Source: Theristus sp. LFF4_11 | Lineage: Eukaryota; Nematoda; Chromadorea; Monhysterida; Xyalidae | Reading direction: 5' to 3' | Assembly (NCBI GenBank): GCA_030248135.1 | Contig: JASANC010000508.1 | Location: 62,001 to 126,000 of the forward strand | Length of the DNA: 64,000 bases | In this document: positions 34,216-47,300 of the stretch, piece by piece | Layout of the letters: each line of letters opens with the position of its first letter | Numbering within the stretch: position 1 is the stretch's first letter | Made by a program: the position numbers and the translations under genes | The notes under the pieces: model-generated | What the model saw: the letters and a program-made list of their open reading frames with translations, nothing else | Databases searched by the model: none | Told to the model about the DNA's origin: nothing

Positions 34216-36597
34216 ATGAAAATGCCGCTCAGAAACTTTCGCTCCGGACTTCTGGAGAAGGTCGGTCTACGCGCGAGCAACACAACTGAAGTCTACAAGC
34301 AGTTGGAAGAGCAGATTCTGTCCGATGCTGTCATTGACACCAATCGGTTGCAGCAATTCACTTTCAAATATGAGCTGCCTCCGTCGGTTCGATTCCGCGT
34401 CTGGAAACTGTTGCTCGGTAAGAACAGCATGAAGGCCTGCTCGCTGCTCTGAAGCCCGCGCACGTTTGCAACACGATCACTGTTGCACAGAAACACCACG
34501 GTTTTTTCATTAAAATTTTTGCGTCAATTGACGCAAACGGTCGAAAATTTTTGCGTCAATATGACACCAGTCCAAATCGAACGAATAACGTTGACGAAAC
34601 ATTTCGGCAGTGTTTTCACCATCTGTGGTCAAATAACAAAGCCACTGTGGCACATGACGTTGACAGCCACGCAGTAACAAAACTAATTCGAAATCCAGGA
34701 ATTATGACTTTTGTTACAATTGTGACGGCAAAAATTTGTTCGACGGTAGCCAAGCGAACTCTGAGTGGACAGCCTGCTTAAAATTAGCAGCGTTTCACAA
34801 TTTATATTTCTTTGAGTGAACGGCATACCTTTTTCGACATTTCACTTCAATCTTGTCAACGGGTGCAAAACAATGCATTCAAACCATTCACCAGAAAACA
34901 ACTGTGTTCTCTTCGAAACAACCAACCAAACATCATTTTTTTGATCGATGCGAATCATTGGATTTCTGATGTTTCTGTCAACTTCTGCCGCGAACTGTCT
35001 GTTTCGAGTGTGCACCGTTTGCACAGGCGTCGACTCGTGCTACGCGCAAGCGAACGAGCGTGTGCGCGCGTGCCGGCACGCCGAGTACGAGCTGCTGTGG
35101 CATTCGATCGGCGTGATGCGCATGCGCGGCGACACCGCCGTCGGCACGGTGCAACACGCGGCGCCCGTCGACTGGCTGCGCATGCGACTGCTCGCTGGCG
35201 GCCAGCTCGCGTTGAATCACGCACAGCAAGGTGTCCCCGTCGGTTCTCTGTTACCGTTCAGTGGTGGCGTGCAAAAGTGGTCGACAGTCGACCTGTAAAT
35301 CACGATCAATCAAATCAGTTTTGACTGGGTGTTTCTGAATTTGGCTCACTGCTTGTTCCTGTCCCGCTCATATGATGCACAACTTGCAACAGACAGCACC
35401 ATCGTCGTCTGCACACAGATAATTAAACATCCGAATATTTCAAAACAGCCCGAAAACCGGACTGTTTCAGTGGAACACGATCGCCATCGAACATACCTGT
35501 CGATCGCTGAGCGCATTTTAGCCGGCATCAACGAGACGGTCGCGGCTGAACACGAACAGTCGCAGTCGCAAGCGGCCACCACCACCGGCACCAGCAAGCC
35601 GTCCACACCGAGCAAAGAGACAACTACAATCGTCGAAGAAGAGAAAAATAAGCACGACAATTCGAATTTGTCGGCCGACGGTTATTGGATCGCAGATGAA
35701 TTCACGAAACGCCTCGAAAGCAGCCTCACCTCGCAGCAGTTGGCGATCTTGCGCGCCGAGTTCTGGTGTGCGCTCGAGCATCGAGACGCTGGTTTGTGGC
35801 TGCTTGTTCTTTTTTTCCTGTGCACCAGCGAAACTGTCATTTCAGTTCACCGATTCTTTTGACCGCTCAGAAAACTATCTTCTCTGGTCTGACAACTATC
35901 TTCTCTGGTCTGACAACTGTGCACTTTTCTGCAGAGGTGTTTATTTGTATCACATCACAGTCACAGACCACAGATGCGCAGTCTCAAAATGAAACGCGTC
36001 ACAAGCACAGGCTCGCATTTGTGTGATTGTGAGGCGAAACGTTTGATGCGTGCTTGAACTGTACAACGTGAGACTCGCGTGGTGTGACTGGAAAAATATG
36101 CATGGTGTTCAGAATAGGACTACGTACGCAGGAACGTGTGTGTATAGTCAGATTTCACGCTGATTTTGTAAATTCAGAATTAGTCCAACTTGGCGTTGTT
36201 CTGTATGTAGTGTTAGTATCACTGTTTGCTGTCTCTGCACCAAAATTGTTCACCGAAACAGCACGGAATTGTCATTGTCCAGCCACAATCAAACAAGAAG
36301 TGTCTTTCTACCTGTTTGTGTTTTTTTTGTTAGAAAACAAACAAATTCATTGCAGGACTGGTCGACCGATTACGAGAGAAGCTGCGACGAACGACAACAC
36401 CGCCGGGCAACTGGAAATCAACCGTTGATGAATGTTTTGTTGATGCGATGGCGACGTTGTTGCCATCGATTGAATCCGCTTTTCGACTATGGGACAAATT
36501 GACCGCGGGCACGATGCAGCCGATGGTGTTTCTGTTGGTCGAACTGTTCCTGCACGCCAACGTGTTCTTGCTCGAGAGCTATTCGCAAGTCGATCAG
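34216..36597 (+). CDS. TBC1D7: TBC1D7-like protein (third subunit of the TSC complex)
   Basis: In animals TBC1D7 binds TSC1 and stabilises the TSC complex that restrains Rheb and mTORC1. Exons: 34216-34417, 35027-35230, 35471-35791, 36356-36597; phases join and all introns are GT-AG. Diagnostic stretches: MPLRNFRSGLLEKVGLRAS, PPSVRFRVWKLLLG joined to VDSCYAQANERV, YWIADEFTKRLESSL and AFRLWDKLTAGTMQPMVFLL, in the order and spacing of animal TBC1D7. Exon 3 has a Thr/Ser/Glu-rich insertion of about 50 residues not expected in the vertebrate protein. The last coding exon after VDQ (36597) is not identified; a candidate acceptor is at 37217. An acceptor-like GATCGCAG lies just before the ATG, so a 5' UTR intron is likely. 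Confidence 0.82.
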
Positions 36598-36739
36598 GTC
36601 TGGCACTTGCGGATTCCGCGTTTTTTGTTTGCTTGTTTGTTGGTTTCATTGGCTGCCATGTCGTTTGCATGCAACTCGTTGGTTGACTGTTTGTTGCACT
36701 ATTTCTGCTGCTCTCTGAGACCAGCGTTGTTGTTGTTGT

Positions 36740-36983
36740 TCATTGCCCGGGTGTCGTATTGCTCGGGTTCGTAGGTAGACCGAGGAAACGTGCGGCATTG
36801 ACCGGATCGTCCCACAGCGCTGTTGTATTGAGGTCTGTTGGTTGTTGCGCACACGAGAACAGGTCGTTCACGTCGTGTGGTGTTCGTTGGCACATCGAGA
36901 CAAGCGTTCGTGCGAGCATCTCGTTTTTGGGGTGATCGAAAACAGAGAATGCAAGCAAAACGGAAAAACGTGTTTTCTGAAAA
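36740..36983 (-). CDS. Unrecognised minus-strand 3' exon antisense to the TBC1D7 end
   Basis: After a good acceptor (GACCGATTTTCAG on the minus strand) an open frame runs KTRFSVLLAFSVFDHPKNEM, then LARTLVSMCQRTPHDVNDLF, to LGLPTNPSNTTPGQ and a stop. Composition looks like real protein, not repeat. I do not recognise the family. It could be the last exon of a gene entering from the right, convergent with TBC1D7, or a chance frame. The next exon upstream was not found. Confidence 0.35.
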
Positions 36984-37409
36984 TCGGTCAGAACAGAAGT
37001 GAAAAACCGTTTTAATATTTTTTTTTCTGAAAAAAATTGTCGAAAAACATCTTTCACGTTCAACCTGGCTGATGCGAAACTATTGCGAGGGCACATTATT
37101 TCACATGGCTAAATAATTAGTTTTCGGTGCGTACGCACCGACACGAAACAACACTGGAAAACAGTAGTAGCCATGGAGTTCAAAAAACATGCAGTGTCGA
37201 TAGTTGTTGTTCATTGGCGCAGGCGACCCGTGATCCGTCCGTGCCTCGTGTCGTGAGCCCATGCAATCTCCATCGTCCTATGTATGAGTGCTCGTTTGTT
37301 CGCTGTTTGTGTTCGGTGCGGGACACTTTCATTCCTACGATCATAGGTGTGCGCATCAGATTTTTGGTGGGTTTTGGGGTTTTGTTTTTTATTGATTGAT
37401 TTTGAAGAT

Positions 37410-37730
37410 GTATTTGTTTGGGTCGGGGAGTAGAGGAGAGATATGAGGATTTGAGAGGTATGTTTGTGTGTTTATGTATGTGTTTGTGAAGTCGTTGAAG
37501 TGGTGATTATAAAGAACGATAGAGATTGCCAAGATTGTTTGGAGTTTTTTGGGAGTTGGTGGGTAGATTGTTATTTTTTGAATTTAACGAGAATTTAGGT
37601 TTAATTTGGTAATTTTTGTTTTTTTGATCAGTGATGAACGCGTTTTTTGAGTTTTGTTGTTGTGAGACGTTCGGTGGGCGACTCAAATGACTCAAAAACA
37701 ACGTGTCGGCATAAATACAACTCAACTAAA
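37410..37730. other. Strand-asymmetric G/T-rich intergenic tract
   Basis: GGGTCGGGGAGTAGAGGAG followed by long G/T-rich stretches on the plus strand. No gene seen. Confidence 0.5.
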
Positions 37731-37869
37731 AAGTAAGCTCAACTAAAAGCAAATTTTGCGAACTGGAGAAAGTAGAACGGTAAATGTACATGTAGTATTT
37801 ATCGCATTACATTTATACAAATGCTGGAATCTTGAAAATCAGCTCACGTGACAGAGCAACACGTTACGA

Positions 37870-40356
37870 TTGGTTCCAGATGCTCGTGGGGTTGAGTGGA
37901 AAGCTGCCAATTGGGTGACATTTGCGTGTCATTTAGGCGCCGGTTTTTTTAGATAATTTTGTTTCGCAAGATATAGTGATACGACAACATAACTTAATGT
38001 CCCGTATTTTTTTCATTTGCTATAACTTTGAGCTCACCATAGCCCCACTGGTTGCGTTGCATATCGATGTCGATATACACCAAAGTTCTAAATAAATGTT
38101 GTGTGTGGTGAGTAACCATTCAGCAAATGAATGGGTAGGCCAAATTACATTAAACAGTGGTTGGTCTGTTTCAACAGACTAATTACATTGTCTACCTAAT
38201 TGAGTTGTATAGTGCAACTAGTGAAGCTTCATAAAACTGGCGCCAGGATTGACAATAGAGTCGATTACATTTATATTGCGTACCGCAAGCGTTTCATTCC
38301 AAGTTGGACGCCATGGGTGGCCGGAGAACGCAACCGCTGACGTCGACGGCTTATTCCACAAAGCGCTGCACGCACTTGGATCAGGGCTCAGTTAAAAGAA
38401 ACGTGAAACGGTTAAGAAACAGGGTTGTTCTGGAAATCTGACTTGGGTGGATTGCAGGAGCCAAAGTTGACGCATTGGGGAGCGGTCCGGGGTAAAAATC
38501 GGGATTTTTAAAATTAATTTTTCATCGGGTAGATATGTAAAAAAAGTTAAACTTTCAGATTTTGTAGTGACATAAACCCGTGCAGATAGATGGCTAGGAA
38601 ATTTTCTGAATAGCACGTCAGTAAGAGGAGCAGTATCGTTTAGTCAATGCAAGCGATGAAACGGAACACACTGACCAGACCTAAGCCAATACGTAAAACG
38701 GTGAAATCGGCAGCGAGAGTAGCGTGATTGATTCACCGGTTCAGATTATGGATGGCATACTGAAGCCAAAAAAGCTTGAGATCAAGTACACAATCTGCAC
38801 ATAAATGCAGCCAACAGATTTTTACCTTGCGTTTTTTTGAAACTGAGCCCAGGATATATGGAATCGGCGATGACCCTGATAACGCCAACCGCAGCGCATC
38901 TTGCGCGCGGTATCAAACATACTATCCCACTAATAATCGCTGGTGAACAACTGGCGGTCGTATCGCTCCAGCAAACGAAACCGGACTTTTTCGCAATGGC
39001 CACTCAACTTCTTGTCTACGACGTTTTGTCCTGGTGTCTTGTTTTTACTATCATTTTCGCGTATTTGATTGCCAAGAAGTTCAATCAACAAGCCAGGACG
39101 GAGCAAAAGAGCCACGACAATCCGAGTTTAAATGAACTGACCAGCACGATGCCCCTGCCAAGCAACGTTCGCACGCTACTGGCAGTGATCGTCTGGTGTC
39201 GACTGTCGATCATGTTGCTCAGTGCCGTCTATCAGAACGGACTGCTCGCGAACGCGCTGCTGCAGGTCGAGACGCACCCGTTTGACAATGTCGACGGTCT
39301 CATCAGTCTGATTGAACGCGGCGATTTGACGTTTGTTGCGTCGCCCGACCACTACGTATTTGACTATTTCAAGTCGATCAAAGTTGGCCGCCGCTTTAAC
39401 CGTTTAAATGCGGCGTTGAAAAGAAATCCGCCGCTGATCATTCGGGATTTACGACGGAACCCTGAAACGCTGGATGCACTTGGAAGCGGTCGTTACGTGA
39501 TGTGATGGATAGTGATGTGGGAAAGGGGTTTAGGGTGGTTGGAACGCATATTTACTGAAAAAGCAAAACCTCTTTGACCCGATCATGCCGGTTCGCTGGC
39601 ATCAAGTTTTTTTGTCTCGGTGTGTACTTTTGAAAACTGGTCCCAGGGTGAAGAACATCCATCTGCGCGTCACTGAGCTGCCTGAACTGGGAACTGCCTT
39701 CAGCAGCATTTTGTTTAGCCCGTACGTACCGGATTCAATTATTCGCCGAATCGATGCAACTATTTACGAGAACACAGATCAACTGGTGGCGATCAGGTAA
39801 GACAGACTGAATTTAATTTCAGGGTTATTTGAGATTTTTTTAGAATTTATAGCTTTCCCACCGGGTCCATAGCCAAAGGTACTACACCCCTGTAAGTTAG
39901 TAGTGTTTGCAGTGTTGTTTCGTTACGAGACGAGACACACCGACCGAAGAAAATAGTGCTGCACTGTTGAATATGCTAGTTTCATTTTGCAGCGTCAATT
40001 TGGGCACGTTTGGGGAAACTTATGAATTGAGAATGATGACTTATTGGGAATTGGGAAACTTGTTGTGACCTTTGTTATGCACCTCTAATCGAATTGAGAA
40101 ATGATTGAAATTGGCCTCTAGGAGACGTTATGAGGAACTAATTTGACTGAATTCAACGCGACTCACGAACGGTATGCAATCCACAGTATCGCGGTTCAAG
40201 CCGTTGCGATTTGCGAATCTGTTTGGCGCTTTTATGGTTGTTCTGTTTGGTGCCACAATCAGCGTTGGCGGATTCATAGTTGAATGCATGAGATTTTGGT
40301 TTTTTAAGCAAAACTTTTCGATAATGAAGGTGATGAAGCGTCTTCGACTGAATTAG
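37870..40356 (+). pseudogene. IRa: decayed ionotropic-receptor-like gene
   Basis: All family exons are recognisable but broken. Exon A1 (about 37870-37937) is degenerate. Exon A2 (38247-38394) encodes TIESITFILRTASVSFQVG. Exon B (38853-about 39505) encodes S1, M1 and the M3 block LLSAVYQNGLLANALL, then stops at GSGRYVM after a frameshift; the expected continuation is visible in another frame as MDSDVGKGFRVVGTH. Exon C is 39647-39796. Exon D (about 40114-40356) encodes FKPLRFANLFGAF but has an in-frame TGA (EELI-stop-LNSTR). IRa's C-D intron has a canonical GTAAGA donor where most paralogues have GG. The A-B intron (38395-38852) ends AACTGAGCCCAG against the start GGCTCAGTT. Confidence 0.8.
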
Positions 40357-40997
40357 ATCAGTGATCAAAAGTGATTTTTATGGTTGTCAAAAGTGAGTGT
40401 TGGTTATGCATATGGAAACGTCAATTCTGGTATTTGTGTTTGTCCTTGGTTGTAATGTGAGTTTTAACTAGAACTCGCTGTGGTACTGCACACTGCAATA
40501 TAACTTAATTCTGGTTTTACCAAAAACCATACGAAAAACGATAAAACAGCTGTTTCACAAACACAACTCATCTTAATGTGGCCCGTTAACATGCTGCAAT
40601 GATCTTTGAGCTTTTTAAATAAATCAAACCAACTAGTACATAGCAAACGACAGTGAAACATTCGTTTCATTTTTTAAAAGATGTAGACGCACAATAACTG
40701 GCATATTCATGAAAGAAAAAAACTTTTTAATCAGCTAATTTGGGTTGTTTTGCAGTTGGAACAATATTTTTGGCCGCCACTGTACACTCACACTGTAAAT
40801 GTACAAACATGCCATAAATGATGTTTGGCAAAGACCGCTGAATTAAGCAACAGACACAAAAACTGTGAATACTGCTGCGTCCAATTTCTGTCTATCCATT
40901 TGAAACCCATAACCATTCTCCAGCCGGCATAAAATCACTGTATCACAAGCTTTTTCAGAATCACAAGGTTTCTCATGCTAATGCAGTTGCGCTTGTT
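40357..40997. other. Intergenic, nothing recognised
   Basis: AT-rich spacer between the convergent IRa and IRb. No repeat or exon found. Confidence 0.6.
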
Positions 40998-43198
40998 TTA
41001 TTGAAAGCAAAATTGAATGCGTTCAGCTAGCAGAACAGTGAGTCCGACTGCGAGACCCAGCAGGACGCTCACAAATGCTCCAATAAGATTCTCTAATCGT
41101 AATGGCACAAACGAGTGCGTGGTCGTTTTATCATTGCTCGTGTATCGCATGGAGTTCAGGTGCAACATGTCATTGTATCGTTTCCTGTGGACCAATTTTA
41201 AGCTTCCAGTCAACAGAATCAATCAGATTTCAATCAGTTGCTTGTATGCCCAATTAAAGGGAACTAAATTGCAGCTGAGTGCACAAACCGGCCAACTGGC
41301 GGTTTTTGAAAATGGCCCGCATTACATTTTTTTAATTTGCTTGCCATTCAGATTCAAAATTCTGTACTGTGGTTGCGATTTACTGGAACTGTGATGGTCT
41401 GATTTTGCACAGAAATACAGCATGGTTCAAGTGTTCAAAAAGGTCAGAAACTTTTAGTTGCTTTCGTTCACTGATGAATAAAGAGCTTATTAATGTCCCA
41501 GTTGTAAAAGCCCGGAACGTTCCATTTAAAGACCCACCAATTAACATTCCAGTTGTCACTCAATGACCTTTTTGGCACTTGTTTTCTTTACGGTGACAGT
41601 TCTGTTGACTGTTTTTTGCTTAATTGGCCTCATGGCTATTAGCTGCTCCGTTTTCTCCAGGATGGTTGTATTGATTCGGCGAATCAGGGCGTCCGGAACT
41701 CCCGGCGCGAACAGAATGCTATTGGAAAACGATCCAAGTTCATGTAGCTTGGTGACACGCAGCTGCATGTTGTGCTCTCTGCAGATAGACATTTTTTGAA
41801 AGAGGTGACGCTTTTCTCAATGTTGTTCTTTGAAGCCCACTACCTGAGTACTTTTAATTTGAACTCATTAAAGAATCTGATTAGTGATTTTAAGTGTATT
41901 TCACGATAGCGCGCTGCCCGCACTCAAAATCGAGTGCTTTAACACACGTCAGGAAACATGAAAAACTTGTTTCGGCAGAACAACTGGTAACACCTGGTTG
42001 CAACGTAGTGCGTCGCTAGAAAGATGTCTGTCTCCAACGAATCAATGACTATCACGTAGCGGCCGCTCGCTAGCGCGTCCATCGTTTGTGAACTTTCCGT
42101 GATATTCGAAATGAACAACGGTGGATTCGCGCGTAGCGCTGTGCTCAGACGCTTCAAGCGATTATCGTGAACGGAGTTGGCCGGCTGCAGCAAGAAATAG
42201 TTCGGTGGCGCAATGACGGCGAGCTCGCCGCGTTCAATCAGCTCGATCAGCTCGTCCACGTTGCTGAACAATGGTCGTACTTTGTTCAGAAGCGCGTTCG
42301 CGAGCAGTCCGTTCTGATAGACAGCACTGAGCAGCATAATTGCTAGTCGACACCAGACGATCGCTGCCAGTAGCGAGCGTAACCGGTTGCATTTGACCGT
42401 GTCTGCAGTCGATGTGGTTCTCTCTGACTTTCGTCTGCGAGCGATCATCGTGGGGTGAATGATTTTCACGGCGATTATATTCGCGATAACGACCGTGAGC
42501 ACGAGCGCCCACGTGTAGACGTCGAAGACGAGAAGGTCACCGGCCATTGCGATCAGGTTTGGCTGTGCTTGGTTCAATGAGATGACCGATTGCTGCTCTT
42601 CACAGCTGACCAACGGCAGCGACGCTTTCAAGCCAAGCGCCAAACGTTCCTCGGTCGGCGCTAACGCCACAAATGCGCTGTCGATGTGACCTTGAGGACG
42701 CCAGTTTCAAGAACAAGTCTTGGTTTTTCAGTAGTCGCACTTTGAGCTCATTACTTCTAAACTGCGATCTGAACGTGATACCGTTTTCTGGCAAACTCTT
42801 GTTCGCAACATACAGGGTGGCCAAAGTCACCACAACTTTCACAGCATCCTGTAGAATTAATTACCAGCAACAAAACTTGCTAGAATGGAAATTCTATATC
42901 CGATTAAAAGTATTTTCTTGAAACTGGCTCCTGAACGCAACCCGTCGACAACTTGATCGACCAGTCCCTTATTGATGTTTTCAGTGACGTTTTTGTCTGA
43001 GACATGGCGTCGCACTTCGAACGGCAAATTAGCCGCTCTTAAAATGAAAATCATTGGTTCTATTGCTAGTCCAAGGTACGGACAACGAATAAGGTCAATC
43101 TGGAAGTTGGTCGATTCCGCACAGCTGTAGCGCCAGGGTTTTGTAGGTAATGGTGGTAACCAGATTTGAAGAGTATAGTCAGTTTGTCGTGTATTCAT
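40998..43198 (-). CDS. IRb: divergent ionotropic-receptor-like protein
   Basis: Minus strand. Exon A 43198-42931 (start MNTRQTDYTLQIWLPPLP; CAESTNF; IEPMIFILRAANLPFEV, an S1-like block). Exon B 42690-about 41979 (ALAPTEERLALGLKASLPL; M1 LLVFDVYTWALVLTVVIAN; linker; M3 RLAIMLLSAVYQNGLLANAL; S2 with ASGRYVIVID). Exon C 41778-41629 (LRVTKLHELGSFSNSILFAP, RRINTTI). Exon D 41184-40998 (PLRLENLIGAFVSVLLGLAV = M4). The YQ..L motif after M3 and PLxLxNLxGAF at M4 are hallmarks of divergent IRs, chemosensory ligand-gated channels in arthropods. No stop or frameshift seen. Introns A-B (42691-42930) and C-D (41185-41628) have complementary ends. The B-C intron is GT-AG. Confidence 0.78.
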
Positions 43199-44395
43199 GT
43201 TTGAGTACTTTTATTCAGTTTCGAATGACTGCGGTATTCCGTCAGTGCATTTATTCAAAATAACGATCACTGCATGAGTGAGAAATGTGTGAAAAAGAGT
43301 TACAAAAAATCGTAACTTAACTGAAATACAAAAAACGCGTGCTAAAATATCGTTTCAGAATCCAGAGGATACTAAATACATATGTATTATGAAATCAAAA
43401 TAAAGACAAAGCATTGCGTGAAAGGCGGCGTTCAATGTAGATGAGTTTGCGTGCTTATTTCCATTTTCAATATCCACTGTAAAAACCGAATAACGCGCCG
43501 AAACACGAATTTATGGATACTTGATGCAGATGCAAATAATGATATATAACTATTCATGTACAAATTGTAGGTGTAAAAACTTCAAGAGCAAAAAAAGCAA
43601 AAGTAAAATTGATGAACGATCGGAATTTGTGCGTCAAAAACTAGTTGATCAAACGAACAAGTTGTTGTGGTTTCGTTTCAGCAAAACACTCATTCTACGT
43701 AGCACTGCTTTGTATCAGATGCTGGTATTTTGGTGGTCTTTCTACTCTATGACATGTTGATCCGGACCAGACCAAAAAACTCTGAAAGAACGGAGGCAGA
43801 TCTTGGACGTGAAGATCAGAAAAAACGGAGCAAATATGCTTGGCACAAAATGGATTAGTGGCAACAATTTTTATGGTTTGCATGCTATTTCAAACTAAAA
43901 AGCATTTGTCAGACATTGTATGTAAATTTTTATTCTATGTTGTGTTGTGTTGTGCGGTATATAATCTATTCTAAAATTCTGTATTTTATTCAGCACATAA
44001 CTTTCATAATTGGCATCATATTCCACCTTTTAAATGCGCAGAGCGCGCACGTTTCTCTGTTTGCATCTGCATCAATATTTGCACATATTTACATTAATAT
44101 TTGCAATTTTTCCTGCGTGAAAACGGGATTTTTATCAAATGGCGTTCGCCATGCAAAATGAATGTAAAATTTTAATGAATTGTAAACAAGTGTATTAATT
44201 GTACAGCCAGTGACACAAGCCAACACATGCAAACAACCTGAAAATTGAACTCTCAAGAGCTCCGATCCCGGCTTCTAAATCATTGTTCACTGAAGCAGTA
44301 TCAGCTGGTTCCATTAAAGAACTGAAATTTGATTACTTATTTGTCCGAAAAAGCTGATCACATCTTCAAGCAGTGCCACAACGGGTAGATGAACA
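43199..44395. other. Intergenic, nothing recognised
   Basis: AT-rich spacer between IRb and IRc with no supported exon or repeat. Confidence 0.6.
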
Positions 44396-47300
44396 TTACA
44401 ACTTAGATATTTGAAAGCGGTGCGTTTGAACACTGATATCAAAACGAAATTTCATCCATTCCACTGAACATCCGACGACACTTATTGTTGCACCAAGTAC
44501 AATGATCGCAAATGCTCCGAATAGATTCGCAAATCGTAATGGCTTGAACCGGGTCGCAATAGTGGAGGCGGCACTGTTTCTGTGTTTTGCTGAATGCAGT
44601 TCGACCATTTTTTTGTAGCGAGTTCTGAAGCCAATTTCATGAACTTCCAATCGGTTGCACGGATTCTTGTAACACCTAATCGTAATATTGTGGCTTGGTG
44701 TTGAAAACATGTCAGATCTGAGGGACGGTGCGCCCACTCATTTCCGGCTTACACATTAGCGTCCCAACATTTCCGGCCCTGCCGATTATCGGCCCAATCC
44801 ACCCAAACACCCTGGTTTTTCTGTGAGTTAGAATCAAAAGATCCGATTTGGTGTCCATGAAATTGGCCCTGAGCGCAATCAGTTGTGCGGTGTTCTCGTA
44901 AATAGTTGCATTGATACGGCGAATTGTAGCGTCGGAAACGTGTTCCGCAAACATTATGCAATTTGTAAACCAGCCCAATTCGGGCAGCTCCGTGACTCGC
45001 AGTTGCACGTTGCGCTGTCTGGGACCGGTTTTCAGAAGTATGTGTGTACTGGGTGTTGCAAAAAAGTACATTGGGCGGAAGCAGAACCAAATAAGTTTGG
45101 ATGTAACATTTTGAAATCGAGGTTATAAAACCGGATAAATTCATGCTTGTTTCTGTATATTAACTTCATACTAACCAGAAGTCTTGCAAATCTAAAAAAC
45201 GCTCTGCGTTTTTAGCAAAAGATATGCAGGAAACAATTTTCGATATTCTCAATGGTTTCAACCATGTTTGGAGTTAGCCAACGGCTAGAATTGTGCTAAA
45301 TGGCAAAGAATTTGCGAAAAAACACAAATGTCAGTTTTGCTCGTGTGCGTTTCAATTTTGCAGTTTCCTTCCTTTCCTTTCCTTCCAAAACTTTAGTTTA
45401 AACTAAAAAATAAAACCAAAAATAAAACTGAAACTCTGACGTTTTTATCGAATCTAAAAAACGCAAAAACAAAACTGAAAAACTCGTAAAACGCCGTCAC
45501 AGTCAACGGATGCGTCCGAAAAACCGGCGATTTTTCAAATAGTTCAAAGCGCTGCCGTGCTTTGGAGTTTCCAAATAAAATTTTAACACAGTAACAAACA
45601 TTTCCCACTCAGTAATCCAAATTTCACACCACAATATTGAAGCAGACTCGAGAACGTGTCTCGACTCTCGAGCCATTTTGCCCGTTGTAGTTTTTTGCAG
45701 CACTCTGTATTTGTTTGTTTATATAGCTAAACGAACTTGCTAAAAGTGAATTGGATTGGAAATCCAGCAACAAACTTTCTTTCTTGAAAACGGGCGTCGT
45801 CGTCGTCGACGTTGAATGCCATTTCTGCATCCAGCTTCATTCGTTTTCGGAGTTGTTGCTTTTTTAATGCTGTTAACTCTTAATGCTGTTTTCGCACCGA
45901 ATGAAAAACAAACACTTCTTTGAAAACAGGTCCCTTGCTGCAGTTGCATGAATCTCCATGAAACTTGCAACTTCCAATGGTTCCAGAAGCGTTACGTAGC
46001 GACCGGTCGCAAGTGCCTCCAGAGTTTTTGGATTGTCTTTTGTCTTTATGATATTCAATGGCTGGTTCGCTGCTAGCGCCGCATTGAAACGCTCGAATCG
46101 ACCAATGTTGATTGACTTCAACGCGCTGAATAAAAAATAGCCGGGCATTGTCGCGAACGTCAGATCGCCACGTTCAATCAGATCGATTAGACCTTCAAAA
46201 TCCTCAAACGGGTGTGTCGCAACGTGCAGTAGCGCGTTCGCGAGTAGGCCGTTCTGATAAACGGCACTGAGCAGCATAATTGCCAGTCGACACCAGAGGA
46301 TCGCTGCTAGCAGCGTGCGATAGTTGCGCGGTTTCATCGTATCAGTGCCGTTATCACGTTCAGCGTCTGTTCTGCTGGCTCCTGCTTTAGTGGCGGGATA
46401 AATCAGCTTCACGGCCGTTAAATGCACCATGATGATTATGAAGACGAACACCCACGACTGAACGTCGTATACGAGTAGCTGAGTAGCCATTGCGAAAAAA
46501 TCTGGCCTTGTTTTATCAAGCGAGATCACCGCTATTCGTTCAGTGAGGCTCGCTAGCGGAACCGATGGCTTAAATCGACGCGCTAGTCGCTCCGGTGTTG
46601 GTGTGAAACCGAACATTGCTGTCTCAACGTAACCTGCGCGGGTCAGTGTCGAGCAACACAAGAAACAGTTGAATGAGAGCAATGTTTTATTGTTGTTCAT
46701 TGCGCCACACAGTCTTTGACTCCATCCGCTTGGTTTTGTGATATTGTACAGAGTGGTCTAAAAGTGGTGGGTACAACTTTGAATCGCTCTAACTAGCCAA
46801 CGGTTGGACCGCTTGAGCTGAAATTTTAGTCGCTTACTTAGGAAGCACGATCTTAGACTTTCACCAATATTCAGTCCAAACGAGAGAGTATTGCACCTGT
46901 GCGGAAGCAAAGTTCAAACAAAACGGATTTTTGCATAAAAAATATGCCGGTATCCGCTGTCCACTTCGCTCGCGAATGGGCATGATTCCTATTTCTTACC
47001 AAACCAATTGCTCGATCAACCGTTTATGTTCCTTGAAGCTGACCCGCCCTGCTTCGAGTGCATATAACGCTTTGTTGATGTCGCCGTCGACATGTTCAGT
47101 TTTGTTTTCTGGCCAGAAATTGTGCAGAAGTTCAAATGAAACATTTGCCGAACGTAGTATGAACTTTATCGACTCAATTACTATTCCTGGCGCCAGTTTT
47201 TTTGGATCACTCGGCTCAGTGGCTCAGTAGCCAACGAGCAATCCGCAGAGCGTTTATTAATGATATGTTTTTTGACGTTAATAATAACAATGAAAAAGAA

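Noticed and set aside
35696..36026. Further plus-strand frames after TBC1D7 exon 3
   Set aside because: They read through a GT donor into intron sequence with short tandem CTTCTCTGGTCTGACAACTA units; no homology to TBC1D7.
37217..37344. Last exon of TBC1D7
   Set aside because: Acceptor and phase fit, but the product (ATRDPSVPRVVSPCNLHRPM) does not resemble the family's C-terminal helices, so it was not called.
46931..47230. Plus-strand 99-residue frame
   Set aside because: It is the antisense shadow of IRc exon A2.
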